Assembly: GCF_023336505.1 (NCBI RefSeq)
Contig: NZ_JAMAST010000001.1
Coordinates: 434,001-498,000, forward strand
Reading direction: 5' to 3'
Source: Sporolactobacillus mangiferae
GTDB taxonomy: Bacteria > Bacillota > Bacilli > Bacillales > Sporolactobacillaceae
DNA: 64,000 nucleotides
Notes under the pieces: generated by a model
What the model was told of the DNA's origin: nothing
Databases searched by the model: none
What the model saw: the letters and a program-made list of their open reading frames with translations, nothing else
Shown here: positions 28,694-37,547 of the stretch, piece after piece
Numbering within the stretch: position 1 is the first letter of the stretch
Layout: each line of letters opens with the position of its first letter
Translations under genes and position numbers: made by a program

Positions 28694-28918
28694 GTGGCAA
28701 TTATCATCCATCTGGATGTCATGCTGGCAAAGCGGAAAATGAGCGTCACCGAGCTTTCCGAGAAAGTCGGGCTAACCATGGCCAACCTTTCCATATTAAA
28801 AAACGGAAAGGCCAAGGCCATTCGCTTTTCAACCTTGGAAGGTATTTGCAGGGCGCTCAATTGTCAGCCCGGAGATATTCTGGAATATCAAAATGACGAA
28901 ACCAGCAACCATTCATAA
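28694..28918 (+). CDS. XRE-family small regulator (YozG-like)
   Basis: 74 residues from a GTG start, with GAGGTGAAG six bases upstream. The whole protein is one Cro/C1-type helix-turn-helix domain: VTELSEKVGLTMANLSILKN is the reader helix region and STLEGICRALNCQPGDILEY the conserved end. It begins 11 bases after the DUF2975 gene and is cotranscribed with it. Confidence 0.9.
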   Translation: MAIIIHLDVMLAKRKMSVTELSEKVGLTMANLSILKNGKAKAIRFSTLEGICRALNCQPGDILEYQNDETSNHS

Positions 28919-29093
28919 AGTACGTATCATAACACGCGAGCTGCCTATTCAGGCAGCTTTATTTCTATGCGATGAGAAAGTATATAATATTAATGTTCTT
29001 CCGCGTTGTGTGTCTTTCTTGCAGCGTGGACGTTTTGCCTTCGTTCACAGCCAGGTGCCCTAATCTTTATTTCAGAAAACAGCCTGCATGAAT

Positions 29094-29130
29094 CTGACAG
29101 ATCTGTAAGTTCACATGCTGGAACTGTCAG
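29094..29130. promoter_or_regulatory. Inverted repeat upstream of the Bce-type transporter
   Basis: CTGACAG (29094-29100) and CTGTCAG (29124-29130) are perfect inverted arms 23 bases apart, about 65 bases before the ATPase start. They may be the binding site of the cognate response regulator encoded at 32082. The TATACT at about 29152 could be the -10 element. Confidence 0.4.
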
Positions 29131-29194
29131 TGTGGCAAGTATGGCACCTTGTATACTGAACTTATCAAATAACGATGGGCAGGGAGCAAACAAA

Positions 29195-29953
29195 ATGTTA
29201 TTACAAGTCAGTCATTTGCAGAAAATTTTTCAGACGCGCTTCAGTAAAGAAAAAACTACTGCGCTGCGGGATGTGAATTTCAGTGTTGAAGAGGGCGAAT
29301 ACATCGCCATTATGGGGGAAAGCGGATCGGGAAAGACCACGCTTCTTAACATATTGGCCACCCTTGAGAAACCGACTTCCGGATCCGTTTTGCTGAGCGG
29401 TCGGGATGTAACGAAGATAAAAGAAAACAAGCTCGCAGAATTCCGGCGTTCGCATCTCGGTTTTGTCTTTCAGGATTTCAATCTCCTTGATACGCTGTCT
29501 ATTCGCGATAATATTTACTTACCGCTCGTTCTTGGGCGAAAGAAAATCCACGTGATGGAGGAGCGTCTGGAAAAACTGGCCCCAAGACTCGCCATCACTG
29601 ATTTGCTGAGCAAACAGCCATTTGAATTATCCGGTGGTCAGAAACAGCGTGTGGCGATCACACGGGCACTGATCACCGAGCCGGACATTGTCCTTGCCGA
29701 TGAACCGACCGCGGCGCTTGACTTCAAAAACAGTGAAAGACTGCTCACCCTTCTGGAAGAAATCAATGCAACCGGACAGACAATTCTGATGGTGACGCAC
29801 TCCGCCATTGCCGCAAGTCACGCAAAACGCGTGCTGTTCATTAAAGACGGTCTCATTTTTCATCAGCTGTACCGGGCCAATCGAGAGTCATCCGATTTTA
29901 TGCAGGAGATCAGCATGACGATGACCAACCTGCTTGGAACCGAGGTGCGGTAA
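29195..29953 (+). CDS. Bce-type ABC transporter ATP-binding protein
   Basis: 252 residues. Walker A MGESGSGKTTL, signature ELSGGQKQRVAI, Walker B VLADEPTAALD and MVTHSAIAA are intact. It belongs to the MacB/BceA group. The permease gene starts one base after its stop. A two-component system of the matching BceRS type follows. Together they should sense and resist cell-wall-active peptides such as bacitracin or lantibiotics. The start at 29195 follows GGGAG by about nine bases; in-frame sequence upstream lacks coding character. Confidence 0.92.
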   Translation: MLLQVSHLQKIFQTRFSKEKTTALRDVNFSVEEGEYIAIMGESGSGKTTLLNILATLEKPTSGSVLLSGRDVTKIKENKLAEFRRSHLGFVFQDFNLLDTLSIRDNIYLPLVLGRKKIHVMEERLEKLAPRLAITDLLSKQPFELSGGQKQRVAITRALITEPDIVLADEPTAALDFKNSERLLTLLEEINATGQTILMVTHSAIAASHAKRVLFIKDGLIFHQLYRANRESSDFMQEISMTMTNLLGTEVR

Positions 29954-29954
29954 C

Positions 29955-31979
29955 ATGTTTTATTTCAAATTAGCGAGCCGTAACATCCGTAAATCCATCA
30001 GCAATTTTCTTCCGTTCGCGCTGTCAAGTGTTGTGATGTTTATGATGAACCTGATGGTCGCAACGATTTTGCTGAGCCCGAGTTTAAAAAATCTGAAAGG
30101 TTCTTCAAGCCTGTCGCTGCTGCTCTGTCTCGGTCTGGTCGTTCTGTCACTCTTTGCAGCAATTTTTATGGTCTACAGTTACCGATTTTTACTGAAACGA
30201 AGAACGAAAGAATTCGGACTTTATAACATTCTCGGACTGAAAAAGCGGCAGATCATACGGATTTCCGTGCTGGAATTGTTCATCATGTTCGCCGCAACCA
30301 TTGTCGCCGGAACGCTTCTGGGTATTGTTTTCGCCAAATTTTTATACCTTATTTTAGTGCGTCTGCTTGGTGAAAATTACTTTGAGCTGCAATGGAGTCC
30401 ACTGGCGGTTATCATTGTAGCTGCAGCTTTTGCGTTGATTTATCTGCTGCTGATGGCTATCGGCAGCTTCTCGATTCGGCGCAAGTCAAGCCTTGATTTG
30501 CTGAAGAACGCAAATAAAGGGGAGAAAGAGCCAAAATCACGCGCCATTCTCGCATGGCTTGGCATCCTTTGTCTCATGACCGGTTATTATCTTGCCGTTA
30601 CGGTGACTTCCCCGCTTGACGCGCTGACGAAATTTTTTATCGCCGTGCTGTTTGTTATCGTCGGCACGCTGCTCTTCTATATGAGCTTCACGATCTGGCT
30701 GCTGAAACGGCAGAAAAAAAATAAAAACTATTATTATCAGCCCAAGCATTTTATTACTGTTTCAAGCATGCTCTACCGCATGAAACAAAACGCAGTCGGG
30801 CTGGCAAATATTACGGTACTGGTAACCATGACGTTCGTCACTCTGGCAACCACGGTCGGCCTGTATTCCAGTATTAACGGATTTCTTGATGACTATTTCG
30901 TTCAGAATACAATTATTAATGTCAATTCGACCGAGCAGCGAAGCAATGCGCTCGTAGACAAGGTAGCGGAAAAAAACGGAGTCCCTTTGAAGCATAAAAT
31001 CGTCTACGAAATGTCGAACAGCCTGATTGGATCAATGAAAGACGGTACATTTGAGAATAAACAGACACTTTCCACTCTGACAATGGTAAATTTTATGACC
31101 GCAGACACCTACGAGCAGCTGACCGGGAAAAAAGTTCATTTACATGGCAATGAAGCCATTGCTTATCCGGCGGTCGGCCGTTTTAATGATGACAGCGCAA
31201 CATTTGGGAATCACACATTTGAAATAAAAGACACAATCTACGGAATCAGCAATTTCCCATCAATCAGTATGACAGCGTCAAACTGGCTGATTCTGATCGT
31301 CAATTCGAAAGCACAGATTCAGCCCATCCTGGACGATGCAGGCAAAGCGGCCGGCGGGCAGAACAAACTCGGATTCGATACGACCATCAGCGCAGATATA
31401 CCGGCGAAGGACGTAAAGAAACTTCAAACCGCATTGTCTTATTATCGTGCGAACGGAGACAGGCCGATTCAGAGCACCCAGAATTCAGAGACGGACATTG
31501 ATCAGGATGATCGTGGCGAAGCGAAAACGCTTGCCGGCATGCCGCCGACTCTGCAAAGCTATGATGACTTGCACGAGCGTTTCCTGTCTTTTGCCGGCGG
31601 ATTCCTGTTTATCGGACTCGTCTTAGGGTTCACTTTTATCCTCGGGACCGCATTGATCATCTACTATAAGCAGATTTCTGAAGGGGAACAGGACAAGCGC
31701 AGCTTTGAAATCCTGCAGGAAGTCGGATTGAGTGGTGCGGAAGTGCGGCAAACGATTCGCTCACAGGTTCTGCTCGTGTTTTTTCTGCCAATCACTGTTG
31801 CCATCATCCACTTTGGCTTCGCCTTTATCATGATTCAAAAGCTGATCAATTTATTCGGGCCTACACGACTCGGCCTGCTGCTTCTGACCAGTACCGGTAC
31901 TATCACCGTTGTCGCCGTGATTTACTATCTGATCTACAAACAAACAAGCCGGGCGTATTATCGAATTGTTGAACGATGA
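29955..31979 (+). CDS. Bce-type ABC transporter permease
   Basis: 674 residues. Ten membrane helices are seen in the BceB pattern: one, then FtsX-like bundles around residues 55-300, a large extracytoplasmic domain of roughly 200 residues between helices 7 and 8 (about residues 320-545), and a C-terminal bundle. BceB-type permeases use that domain to detect peptide-lipid complexes and pass the signal to the kinase. The family motif GLYNILGLKKRQI is present. Confidence 0.92.
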   Translation: MFYFKLASRNIRKSISNFLPFALSSVVMFMMNLMVATILLSPSLKNLKGSSSLSLLLCLGLVVLSLFAAIFMVYSYRFLLKRRTKEFGLYNILGLKKRQIIRISVLELFIMFAATIVAGTLLGIVFAKFLYLILVRLLGENYFELQWSPLAVIIVAAAFALIYLLLMAIGSFSIRRKSSLDLLKNANKGEKEPKSRAILAWLGILCLMTGYYLAVTVTSPLDALTKFFIAVLFVIVGTLLFYMSFTIWLLKRQKKNKNYYYQPKHFITVSSMLYRMKQNAVGLANITVLVTMTFVTLATTVGLYSSINGFLDDYFVQNTIINVNSTEQRSNALVDKVAEKNGVPLKHKIVYEMSNSLIGSMKDGTFENKQTLSTLTMVNFMTADTYEQLTGKKVHLHGNEAIAYPAVGRFNDDSATFGNHTFEIKDTIYGISNFPSISMTASNWLILIVNSKAQIQPILDDAGKAAGGQNKLGFDTTISADIPAKDVKKLQTALSYYRANGDRPIQSTQNSETDIDQDDRGEAKTLAGMPPTLQSYDDLHERFLSFAGGFLFIGLVLGFTFILGTALIIYYKQISEGEQDKRSFEILQEVGLSGAEVRQTIRSQVLLVFFLPITVAIIHFGFAFIMIQKLINLFGPTRLGLLLLTSTGTITVVAVIYYLIYKQTSRAYYRIVER

Positions 31980-31985
31980 ACGTTC

Positions 31986-32016
31986 AAAGGGCATCCCATG
32001 ATTGGGGTGTCCTTTT
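31986..32016 (+). terminator. Terminator between transporter and two-component genes
   Basis: AAAGGGCATCCC pairs with GGGGTGTCCTTTT around a short loop, with T residues following. It suggests that the transporter and the regulator-kinase genes have separate transcripts. Confidence 0.55.
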
Positions 32017-32081
32017 CGCATTTGTCCTGCACCTTTAAAATCAGTAGAATGAAGGTAACCGATTGACTAGGAGTTTTTTGG

Positions 32082-32732
32082 ATGACTAAAATTTTCATTG
32101 TAGAAGACGATGCAGCAATTGTGAAGCAGCTGACCTCTGCACTTGAGGAATATACAATGGTGGCTGTTCAGAATTTTCGCAGCGTCCGCCAGGAAATAGA
32201 ATCAGAAGCACCGGACTTAATTTTAATGGACATTACGTTGCCTTATTTTAATGGCTTTTACTGGACGACTGAAATCCGCAGGAAAGCGACCACTCCGATC
32301 ATCTTTCTCAGTTCTGCGGATGATGAAATGAATCAGGTCATGGCGATGAACATGGGTGCAGATGATTATGTGACCAAACCGTTTTCAGTCGAGCTGCTGA
32401 AAGCGAAAATCAATGCCCTGCTACGCCGAACGTACAGTTTTTCACAGGCTCAGCTGACCTTCAACGGATTTGTACTTGAAGGAACGGAACTGAAAAAAGG
32501 AACGGCTAAAGTGGAACTGACACCAACCGAGGCCAAGCTGCTGCGCATCTTATTCGAGCACCCTAATCAGACTGTAGCCAAAGACACACTGCTCGGAAGG
32601 CTCTGGGAATCAGATGAATATATGGATGCCAATGCACTGCAGGTCAACATCGCCCGCATGCGCAGGAAACTGAGTGCTCTCGGCTTCGACCATATTGGAA
32701 CCGTGCGAGGTGTCGGCTATGTACTGGCGTGA
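32082..32732 (+). CDS. BceR-like response regulator
   Basis: 216 residues. Receiver domain with phosphoacceptor Asp50 (LILMDITLP) and Lys99 (VTKPFS), then an OmpR-type winged helix (LTPTEAKLLRILFEH, GTVRGVGYVLA). It pairs with the intramembrane-sensing kinase, whose start codon lies inside its last codons. Its most likely target is the transporter promoter region near 29094-29160. Confidence 0.93.
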   Translation: MTKIFIVEDDAAIVKQLTSALEEYTMVAVQNFRSVRQEIESEAPDLILMDITLPYFNGFYWTTEIRRKATTPIIFLSSADDEMNQVMAMNMGADDYVTKPFSVELLKAKINALLRRTYSFSQAQLTFNGFVLEGTELKKGTAKVELTPTEAKLLRILFEHPNQTVAKDTLLGRLWESDEYMDANALQVNIARMRRKLSALGFDHIGTVRGVGYVLA

Positions 32733-33663
32733 ACGGAAATATTATATTTATGCCATCCTTGTGATTGTCACAGTCATCAGTCTGACCTTTTATCTATGGG
32801 CCCTGCCCATGCGTGTATTCTGGTCCGCCCTGCTGTTCGGTGCCACCGTTCTCACCATTTTCAGCGCTTATGACTACTATCAGTGTCTGCGCCGCCACCA
32901 CGAACGCATCCAGCAAGTCGTTCCGCATATCGAATTAGAACCAGAGTCCACTGCGGAAAAGGATATGCTTCGCCTGCTGGATGAACAAAAGGAATACTAC
33001 GAAAACAAGCTGTCACGGATCAAGCAGTTCGATGAAGACTTAACCGATGTCGTGCGTATGTGGAGCCACCAGATGAAAGTACCGCTTTCGGTCCTCGATT
33101 TGATGGGACAGACCGGAGAATTTACGCGAGACGAATTGAAAGATCAGACATTTCAACTGGAGAATTATCTGGACATGCTGCTCCATTATCTGCGCCTGAA
33201 CCACGAGCAAACCGACTACCGCTTTACTCATGTACCGTTAAAACCGCTGATTCAGGCAATCGTGCGCAAGTTCGCGCCGCTGTTTATCCGAAAAGGACTC
33301 AGTGTATCGATCAATGGAGAAGCTCTGTGGACTACGGACGAGAAATGGCTTTCCTTCGCCCTCGAACAAATCATCAGCAATGCCGTTAAATATACTGAGA
33401 CAGGCCATGTCACCATTGGTATCTCCACCGACGCCATTCAAATAAGCGACACAGGCATCGGTATCTTAAAAGAGGATCTGCCGCGCCTGTTCGAGCATGG
33501 CTTCACCGGCTACAACGGCCGCCGCGACAAAAAAGCAACCGGTCTCGGCTTCTTTCTGGCAAAAGAAGTGGCCGACCGCCTTTCTTTGCGCATTCATGTT
33601 GACTCCGAAATTGATAAGGGGACGACTGTGACCATACAAAAAGACGCAGCGCCTGATGACTGA
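32719..33663 (+). CDS. BceS-like intramembrane-sensing histidine kinase
   Basis: 314 residues. Two membrane helices at about 8-26 and 34-52 with almost no loop between them, the mark of kinases that sense through a partner transporter. The H-box MWSHQMKVPLSVLDL places the phosphoacceptor at His117. N and G boxes are clear (EQIISNAVKYT, ISDTGIGI, ATGLGFFLAKEVA). The ATG at 32719 overlaps the regulator gene by 14 bases and has GAGGTG upstream. Confidence 0.93.
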   Translation: MYWRERKYYIYAILVIVTVISLTFYLWALPMRVFWSALLFGATVLTIFSAYDYYQCLRRHHERIQQVVPHIELEPESTAEKDMLRLLDEQKEYYENKLSRIKQFDEDLTDVVRMWSHQMKVPLSVLDLMGQTGEFTRDELKDQTFQLENYLDMLLHYLRLNHEQTDYRFTHVPLKPLIQAIVRKFAPLFIRKGLSVSINGEALWTTDEKWLSFALEQIISNAVKYTETGHVTIGISTDAIQISDTGIGILKEDLPRLFEHGFTGYNGRRDKKATGLGFFLAKEVADRLSLRIHVDSEIDKGTTVTIQKDAAPDD

Positions 33664-33856
33664 ACCGTATCATTGTTTTTTACTAATTGTGAACCATTCA
33701 AAGCCATTTAAACAAAGTGGGCGTTCTTTATTGAAGAAATCTGACGTGGATTAAATCGTTGCAGAACAAATATATACACGAATCATCGCCGTACAGAGAG
33801 ACACTCAAACATAGAGAGAATCTGTTCATTCATGGAAGGAGGGTGGTTGGGTTGTA

Positions 33857-34165
33857 TCACATATCAATTTTCTTTTTGAGTTTCAGAACCTCTTTACGCG
33901 TTTCCCAGTGCTCATCATGAACCATTTTAATCTGATCAGACAAGTCTTCATACATGTCATCCAATCGCCGATTCGTTTTTTTCAGTTCATGCTTAATATC
34001 CGCTATATCTTGTTTCATTTCAGTAATGTCTTGTTTCATTTCAGTAATTTCTTGTTTCATCTCAACAATATCCTGTTTCATCTCGTCCATCTCAACGCGC
34101 ATACCCTTAACGTTCGCGTCCACTTCTTTAATCGCCTGCATGATCATGTTCAGTTCCTCAGACAT
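33857..34165 (-). CDS. Coiled-coil protein with in-phase 21-base repeats
   Basis: 102 residues, almost entirely heptad coiled coil. Residues about 25-58 consist of near-identical heptads of the type EMKQDIT, encoded by tandem 21-base units at about 34000-34085. The repeat length equals one heptad times three bases, so unit gain or loss lengthens the coil without a frameshift. No membrane segment or known domain. The start at 34165 is followed upstream by TTAACT and a run of ten G. Function unknown. Confidence 0.75.
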   Translation of the reverse strand: MSEELNMIMQAIKEVDANVKGMRVEMDEMKQDIVEMKQEITEMKQDITEMKQDIADIKHELKKTNRRLDDMYEDLSDQIKMVHDEHWETRKEVLKLKKKIDM

Positions 34166-34171
34166 AGTTAA

Positions 34172-34181
34172 CCCCCCCCCC
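34172..34181 (-). repeat. Homopolymeric G10 tract in the leader of the coiled-coil gene
   Basis: Ten consecutive G on the coding strand lie six bases before the ATG, taking the place of a ribosome-binding site. Such tracts slip readily. Confidence 0.7.
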
Positions 34182-34343
34182 TTTCGCTCTATAATAACAG
34201 CTGGCCAATGAATCCAGCAAGAACATAGTCAGGCTTTCTTACAACCCATTTGACCACATTTAGAAAACCGGGCAAAAACGCCATGGCACACTTTCACAGG
34301 ATGTGATGGCTTTCGCGTTGCATACAGGACATATGCGCACTTA

Positions 34344-34460
34344 GCGAAAGTTCTTTATAGTTATTAAAAAAGTTCCTTACATTAGTGGAAGTTCCTTTTC
34401 AACCAGCGAAAGTTCCTTATAGCTATTGAAAATTCCCTACATTAGTGGAAGTTCCTTTTA
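34344..34460 (+). repeat. Tandem 62-base duplication with six AAGTTCC iterons
   Basis: Two adjacent units (34344-34405 and 34406-34460) begin GCGAAAGTTC. Each has three iterons of AAGTTCCTTA or a close variant. Iterons start at 34348, 34370, 34389, 34410, 34430 and 34449, so they recur every 19-22 bases, close to two helical turns. No gene is present in the surrounding 539 bases. Confidence 0.75.
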
Positions 34461-34507
34461 CTCTGTAATCGAACTGGGTTCATGCCTTTACAGTACTGAA
34501 TCGGCGC

Positions 34508-34680
34508 TTCAGCTGCTCGCTTGCCACTGGCGATCCGGAAGCCTCCACGGGCAGGCAAATTCCTGCGGGTATCCCTGGCTCGCTGATCCCGCAGGCGCCA
34601 GCGTACCTCCGCTTTGAATCTCGGTCAGACACTGGTTTATTGGTTTTCATATGGGTCAAAATCATATATTTTATTTACTT
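34508..34680 (+). repeat. Intergenic repeat family A, copy 2
   Basis: CTTCAGCTGCTCGCTTGCC at the left, CCCTGGCTCGCTGATCCCGC in the middle and AAAATCATATATTTTATTTA at the right match the copies at 6028 and 58443. No family B copy follows it. Confidence 0.75.
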
Positions 34681-34704
34681 GGAACAAAGCCGCCTTTTTC
34701 ACGT

Positions 34705-35358
34705 TTATTGAAAAAACTTATGCGAACCATCACAATTCGGATACCTTTTCGAATGTCCGCATATACAATCATTTAATCCTTTTCCCTTGAGGATTCTTGG
34801 CACACTTTTCTCAATTCGTGCTGTCCGAGTGGCCGATCGTTTCGCTTGCGAGAAATGAAAAATATAGGCTTTTTGCCGTCCCGGTGTCAACGCGTCAAAA
34901 GCAGGCCTTAATTCAGGCAGTTCTTCAAACTTACTTTGCAGTTCTTCAGGAATGCTGACTTCCGCTCGCTTCTTAAGCTTTACCTCCAGGCCCGCTTTTT
35001 CAACATCAATTGCTTCACGAATATAATCCTTAATCACGTCTTCCAGAGACTCAATTTCCTGCACTGTGGTAAAGCGAATCTGGCGCGCCGCCTGGACATT
35101 TTCGGTCTGCTGAATCAAAATGCCACGGGCATCCTTCAGCAAAGCCCCTTTGTGAAACAGCAGCGCGCAATAATCTTTGAAACCATGAATGAGCACGACA
35201 TTTTTTCCATTGACCGTATAGCAAGGGTGCATCCACTTAAAGTCTTCAGTCAACCCGCATTCAAGAACGATCGTTCTGAGCCGCGCGTAACATTCCGTCC
35301 ACTTGCTTGGTTTCGTTAAAAATTCATCAACCCTAGGATTTGTATTATGTTCAGCCAT
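34705..35358 (-). CDS. ydeI: YdeI-family protein with C-terminal CDGSH-type motif
   Basis: 217 residues. The first 110 residues form the DUF1801/YdhG fold (WMHPCYTVNGKNVVLIHGFK), followed by the helical region that ends ALTPGRQKAYIFHFSQAKRS as in YdeI/OmdA proteins linked to bacteriocin or peptide tolerance. The last 20 residues add CICGHSKRYPNCDGSH, an exact fit to C-x-C-x2-S-x3-P-x-C-D-G-S-H of CDGSH iron-sulfur proteins. AAAGGTG precedes the ATG at 35358. A decayed second copy of this tail lies at 46495-46640. Confidence 0.88.
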   Translation of the reverse strand: MAEHNTNPRVDEFLTKPSKWTECYARLRTIVLECGLTEDFKWMHPCYTVNGKNVVLIHGFKDYCALLFHKGALLKDARGILIQQTENVQAARQIRFTTVQEIESLEDVIKDYIREAIDVEKAGLEVKLKKRAEVSIPEELQSKFEELPELRPAFDALTPGRQKAYIFHFSQAKRSATRTARIEKSVPRILKGKGLNDCICGHSKRYPNCDGSHKFFQ

Positions 35359-35729
35359 TGGGGGACACCTTTCTCTATGAATTTTCGATTAATGGAATGA
35401 TTTCCAGTAGGACGACCATTTTCCCCAATGCAATACCTATATTGATAAAGTTCGTCATCAGAATTGTACCATTCTCTTATTCGTAATCTTGTTTCGTTGT
35501 AATAGCAATCTTTGGAAAACAACGATATTTTCACTGGCATCGATTGAGGATCATCATGATCAATATCTTCTAGTACTGGGGGTTGCCTACTTAGTCAACA
35601 GAAGGTAATTCGGGATCCTGGTAATCAAAATCAATGTAACCATCGCCAGTAGTCTTTAAAAAAGTTTTTGGATTGTTAATTTAATCTCCCCCAGATCTTT
35701 GCTCCTGTTTAACACACCAAGCGCATCAA

Positions 35730-35818
35730 TCATTTCTTTTTCAAGTGGTCTGCGATGACCTAGGCGTCGATACGATCGTTTTTAGGCTATCTATCATTGC
35801 CTTTTTTAAAACGAGCCA
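35730..35818 (-). pseudogene. Relic of an IS110-family transposase
   Basis: The minus strand reads KNDRIDA, stop, VIADHL, which corresponds to the conserved K-x-D-x-I-D-A-x-V-I-A block of the IS110/DEDD transposase N-terminal domain. Two in-frame stops break it and no other part of the element is seen. The rest of the gap from 35359 to 35902 holds nothing else I can support. Confidence 0.5.
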
Positions 35819-35902
35819 CTTTTCTCGCATTCAAGACATAGACTTTGGAAGACAGTCAATTGCCAAATATTTTGCTTAACAAATTCATCTGAATAGTACT
35901 TG

Positions 35903-36841
35903 CTACCCCAGATATACATTCTCATTGTGCCATTCAAGATAATGCCGATCTGGAAGCTGATCGCCGCGCTCAGGCACGACAGCCAACTTACTGCCATGGA
36001 AGGCATAATACTCCTTGCCATTACCGAAGTCTTCTTTAATATGGTGACTCACTTCTACCATTAGAGAATCATCAATGGTGATATAGCCACGGTCAAATAA
36101 AGTATGAAAGTCACTTCTCAGCAGCAAACCATTTTTTATCTCATGGGGACCGTTCATGCTGTACGGTTTAATATGAGCAGCTTCGAGTACCGGCAGGGTT
36201 TTTTCACCCGTTATGGCGCACCTTCTGTGATAGGCGTCTGCAATCATCACTTTAAATGCGCCTTGACCGACACGTGGTTTGATTAATCGTTCTTTGCCAT
36301 ACCGATTAGTTAAAGTATCTTCTTTGATGAGATACGACTCAATGGCTTCTCTATTTCTCAGTCGATCCTGTACTTGTTCGAATAATGATAAGCCAACAGG
36401 TTCAGTCGTTTGATAGGTTTTGCCCTGTACGATATTACTGTTCCAGTCTTTGGGTTGAGGAATCCAATCCTTCTCATCAAAGTAAAAGGGCAATGAGAGG
36501 ATGATGCAGCCTATTTGAGGATCGGGGTCAGAAAAACGGTTTGTTCTTCTGTATTTATAAATACGTTCATTGAGTGCCATTAAACTACTCGCACCATTTG
36601 CGATTCCAAAAGCTTCCCACGCCAGTGAAGACGGGAGAATGGAAAATTTCAAAAAGAACCCACCGCCAACAATATAATTCTGCGGACTATGCGTTTTGAA
36701 TAAAAACAGATCTCCCTCATTCAAAGCTTTAAAGTTTGTACGCCCACCAGGCTTCCAGAAATTCACCTCATCACAGTTTGCCTTTTTTAACGTCTTAAAC
36801 CAATCAAAATCCGTAATCCCAACGTACATTTTCATCGGCAT
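35903..36841 (-). CDS. HNH endonuclease, predicted restriction-type
   Basis: 312 residues. The C-terminal HNH domain is clear: CAITGEKTLPVLEAAHIKPY, NGLLLRSDFHTLFDRGYI. The N-terminal 130 residues resemble the regions that COG3440-type nucleases place before HNH; YVGITDFDWFKTL and GDLFLFKTHSPQNYIVGGG recall EVE/PUA-like modules that can read modified bases. No methyltransferase is adjacent, so a solitary modification-dependent nuclease is one option (inference). The start at 36841 has GAGGCG six bases upstream. The 293 bases upstream of it show nothing. Confidence 0.85.
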   Translation of the reverse strand: MPMKMYVGITDFDWFKTLKKANCDEVNFWKPGGRTNFKALNEGDLFLFKTHSPQNYIVGGGFFLKFSILPSSLAWEAFGIANGASSLMALNERIYKYRRTNRFSDPDPQIGCIILSLPFYFDEKDWIPQPKDWNSNIVQGKTYQTTEPVGLSLFEQVQDRLRNREAIESYLIKEDTLTNRYGKERLIKPRVGQGAFKVMIADAYHRRCAITGEKTLPVLEAAHIKPYSMNGPHEIKNGLLLRSDFHTLFDRGYITIDDSLMVEVSHHIKEDFGNGKEYYAFHGSKLAVVPERGDQLPDRHYLEWHNENVYLG

Positions 36842-37134
36842 GATCATCGCCTCAATAAGTGATCGGAAATAAGCTGAATCGTTATGTATCTTAAGAACCA
36901 TATTTCGACAATAAGTGGTAAAATCCCTTCAATAAATTGGATTATTTGCAAAAATATCGATAGAAATTAAGAAAGCAACATCAATTCGATCTGAATCACT
37001 GTTACCTTTTATTCTTCTTTCTTTTTATTTCCATAACCTTTCATCTCAAGTATGGTTTGTTCTCGTCGTATGGAATATCATTTCTAATGTAATAGGAAAT
37101 AAATGTAAATGCCATTTCCAAGGTTCTTACCGAT

Positions 37135-37546
37135 TCTTTTCTCTTCTCAACCGCCTATTTTCTTTGCAGTAATGGCAGTGATGAGGCTCGGTTTCTGTGA
37201 TTAATGAAGGATCAGTACCTGGTGCTTGTGCGGGTCATTTCCCCAACTAATAATGTGGCTTTGTTGAATACCTTGTATTGGATAAAAGCATTTCCATTCG
37301 TAATTATATCTTCTTACATATCCAGCATGATCCTATTTTTCTACAAAATGAATGCCTGTTATTCCATAGGTACTATGCTCTTTTAGCGGAATCCATCCTT
37401 CAAGTCCACTAGATTTATACTTGACAACTTGTGTGTGACATTGTGGATACATAGGGGTATTCTTGAAATAGATCATTGTATTCTGGAAGGATACTATAGA
37501 TGTTTGCCGGACGTAACAATGACCGATTTGTATTAGGAACGTCCAT
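37135..37546 (-). pseudogene. Decayed His-rich gene following the HTH gene
   Basis: An ATG at 37546, one base after the stop of the preceding frame, opens MDVPNTNRSLLRPANIYSIL. The frame then breaks near 37430. The next frame continues GLEGWIPLKEHSTYGITGI, meets an in-frame TAG, and goes on HAGYVRRYNYEWKC and ISWGNDPHKH. A third frame ends GTDPSLITETEPHHCHYC. The RRYNYEW, NDPHKH and PHHCHY elements resemble His-rich ends of DUF6516/TumE-like toxins, though I am not certain. At least three lesions make it nonfunctional. Confidence 0.55.
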
Positions 37547-37547
37547 G

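Noticed and set aside
34344-34460. CRISPR array
   Set aside because: Iterons are only about 10 bases, spacers are not unique between the two units, and no cas genes are near.
35316-35540. 74-residue frame overlapping the start of ydeI
   Set aside because: It lacks a ribosome site and lies in another frame over the well-supported ydeI start.
37204-37386. 60-residue plus-strand frame
   Set aside because: It is antisense to the decayed His-rich gene, whose protein segments are more convincing.
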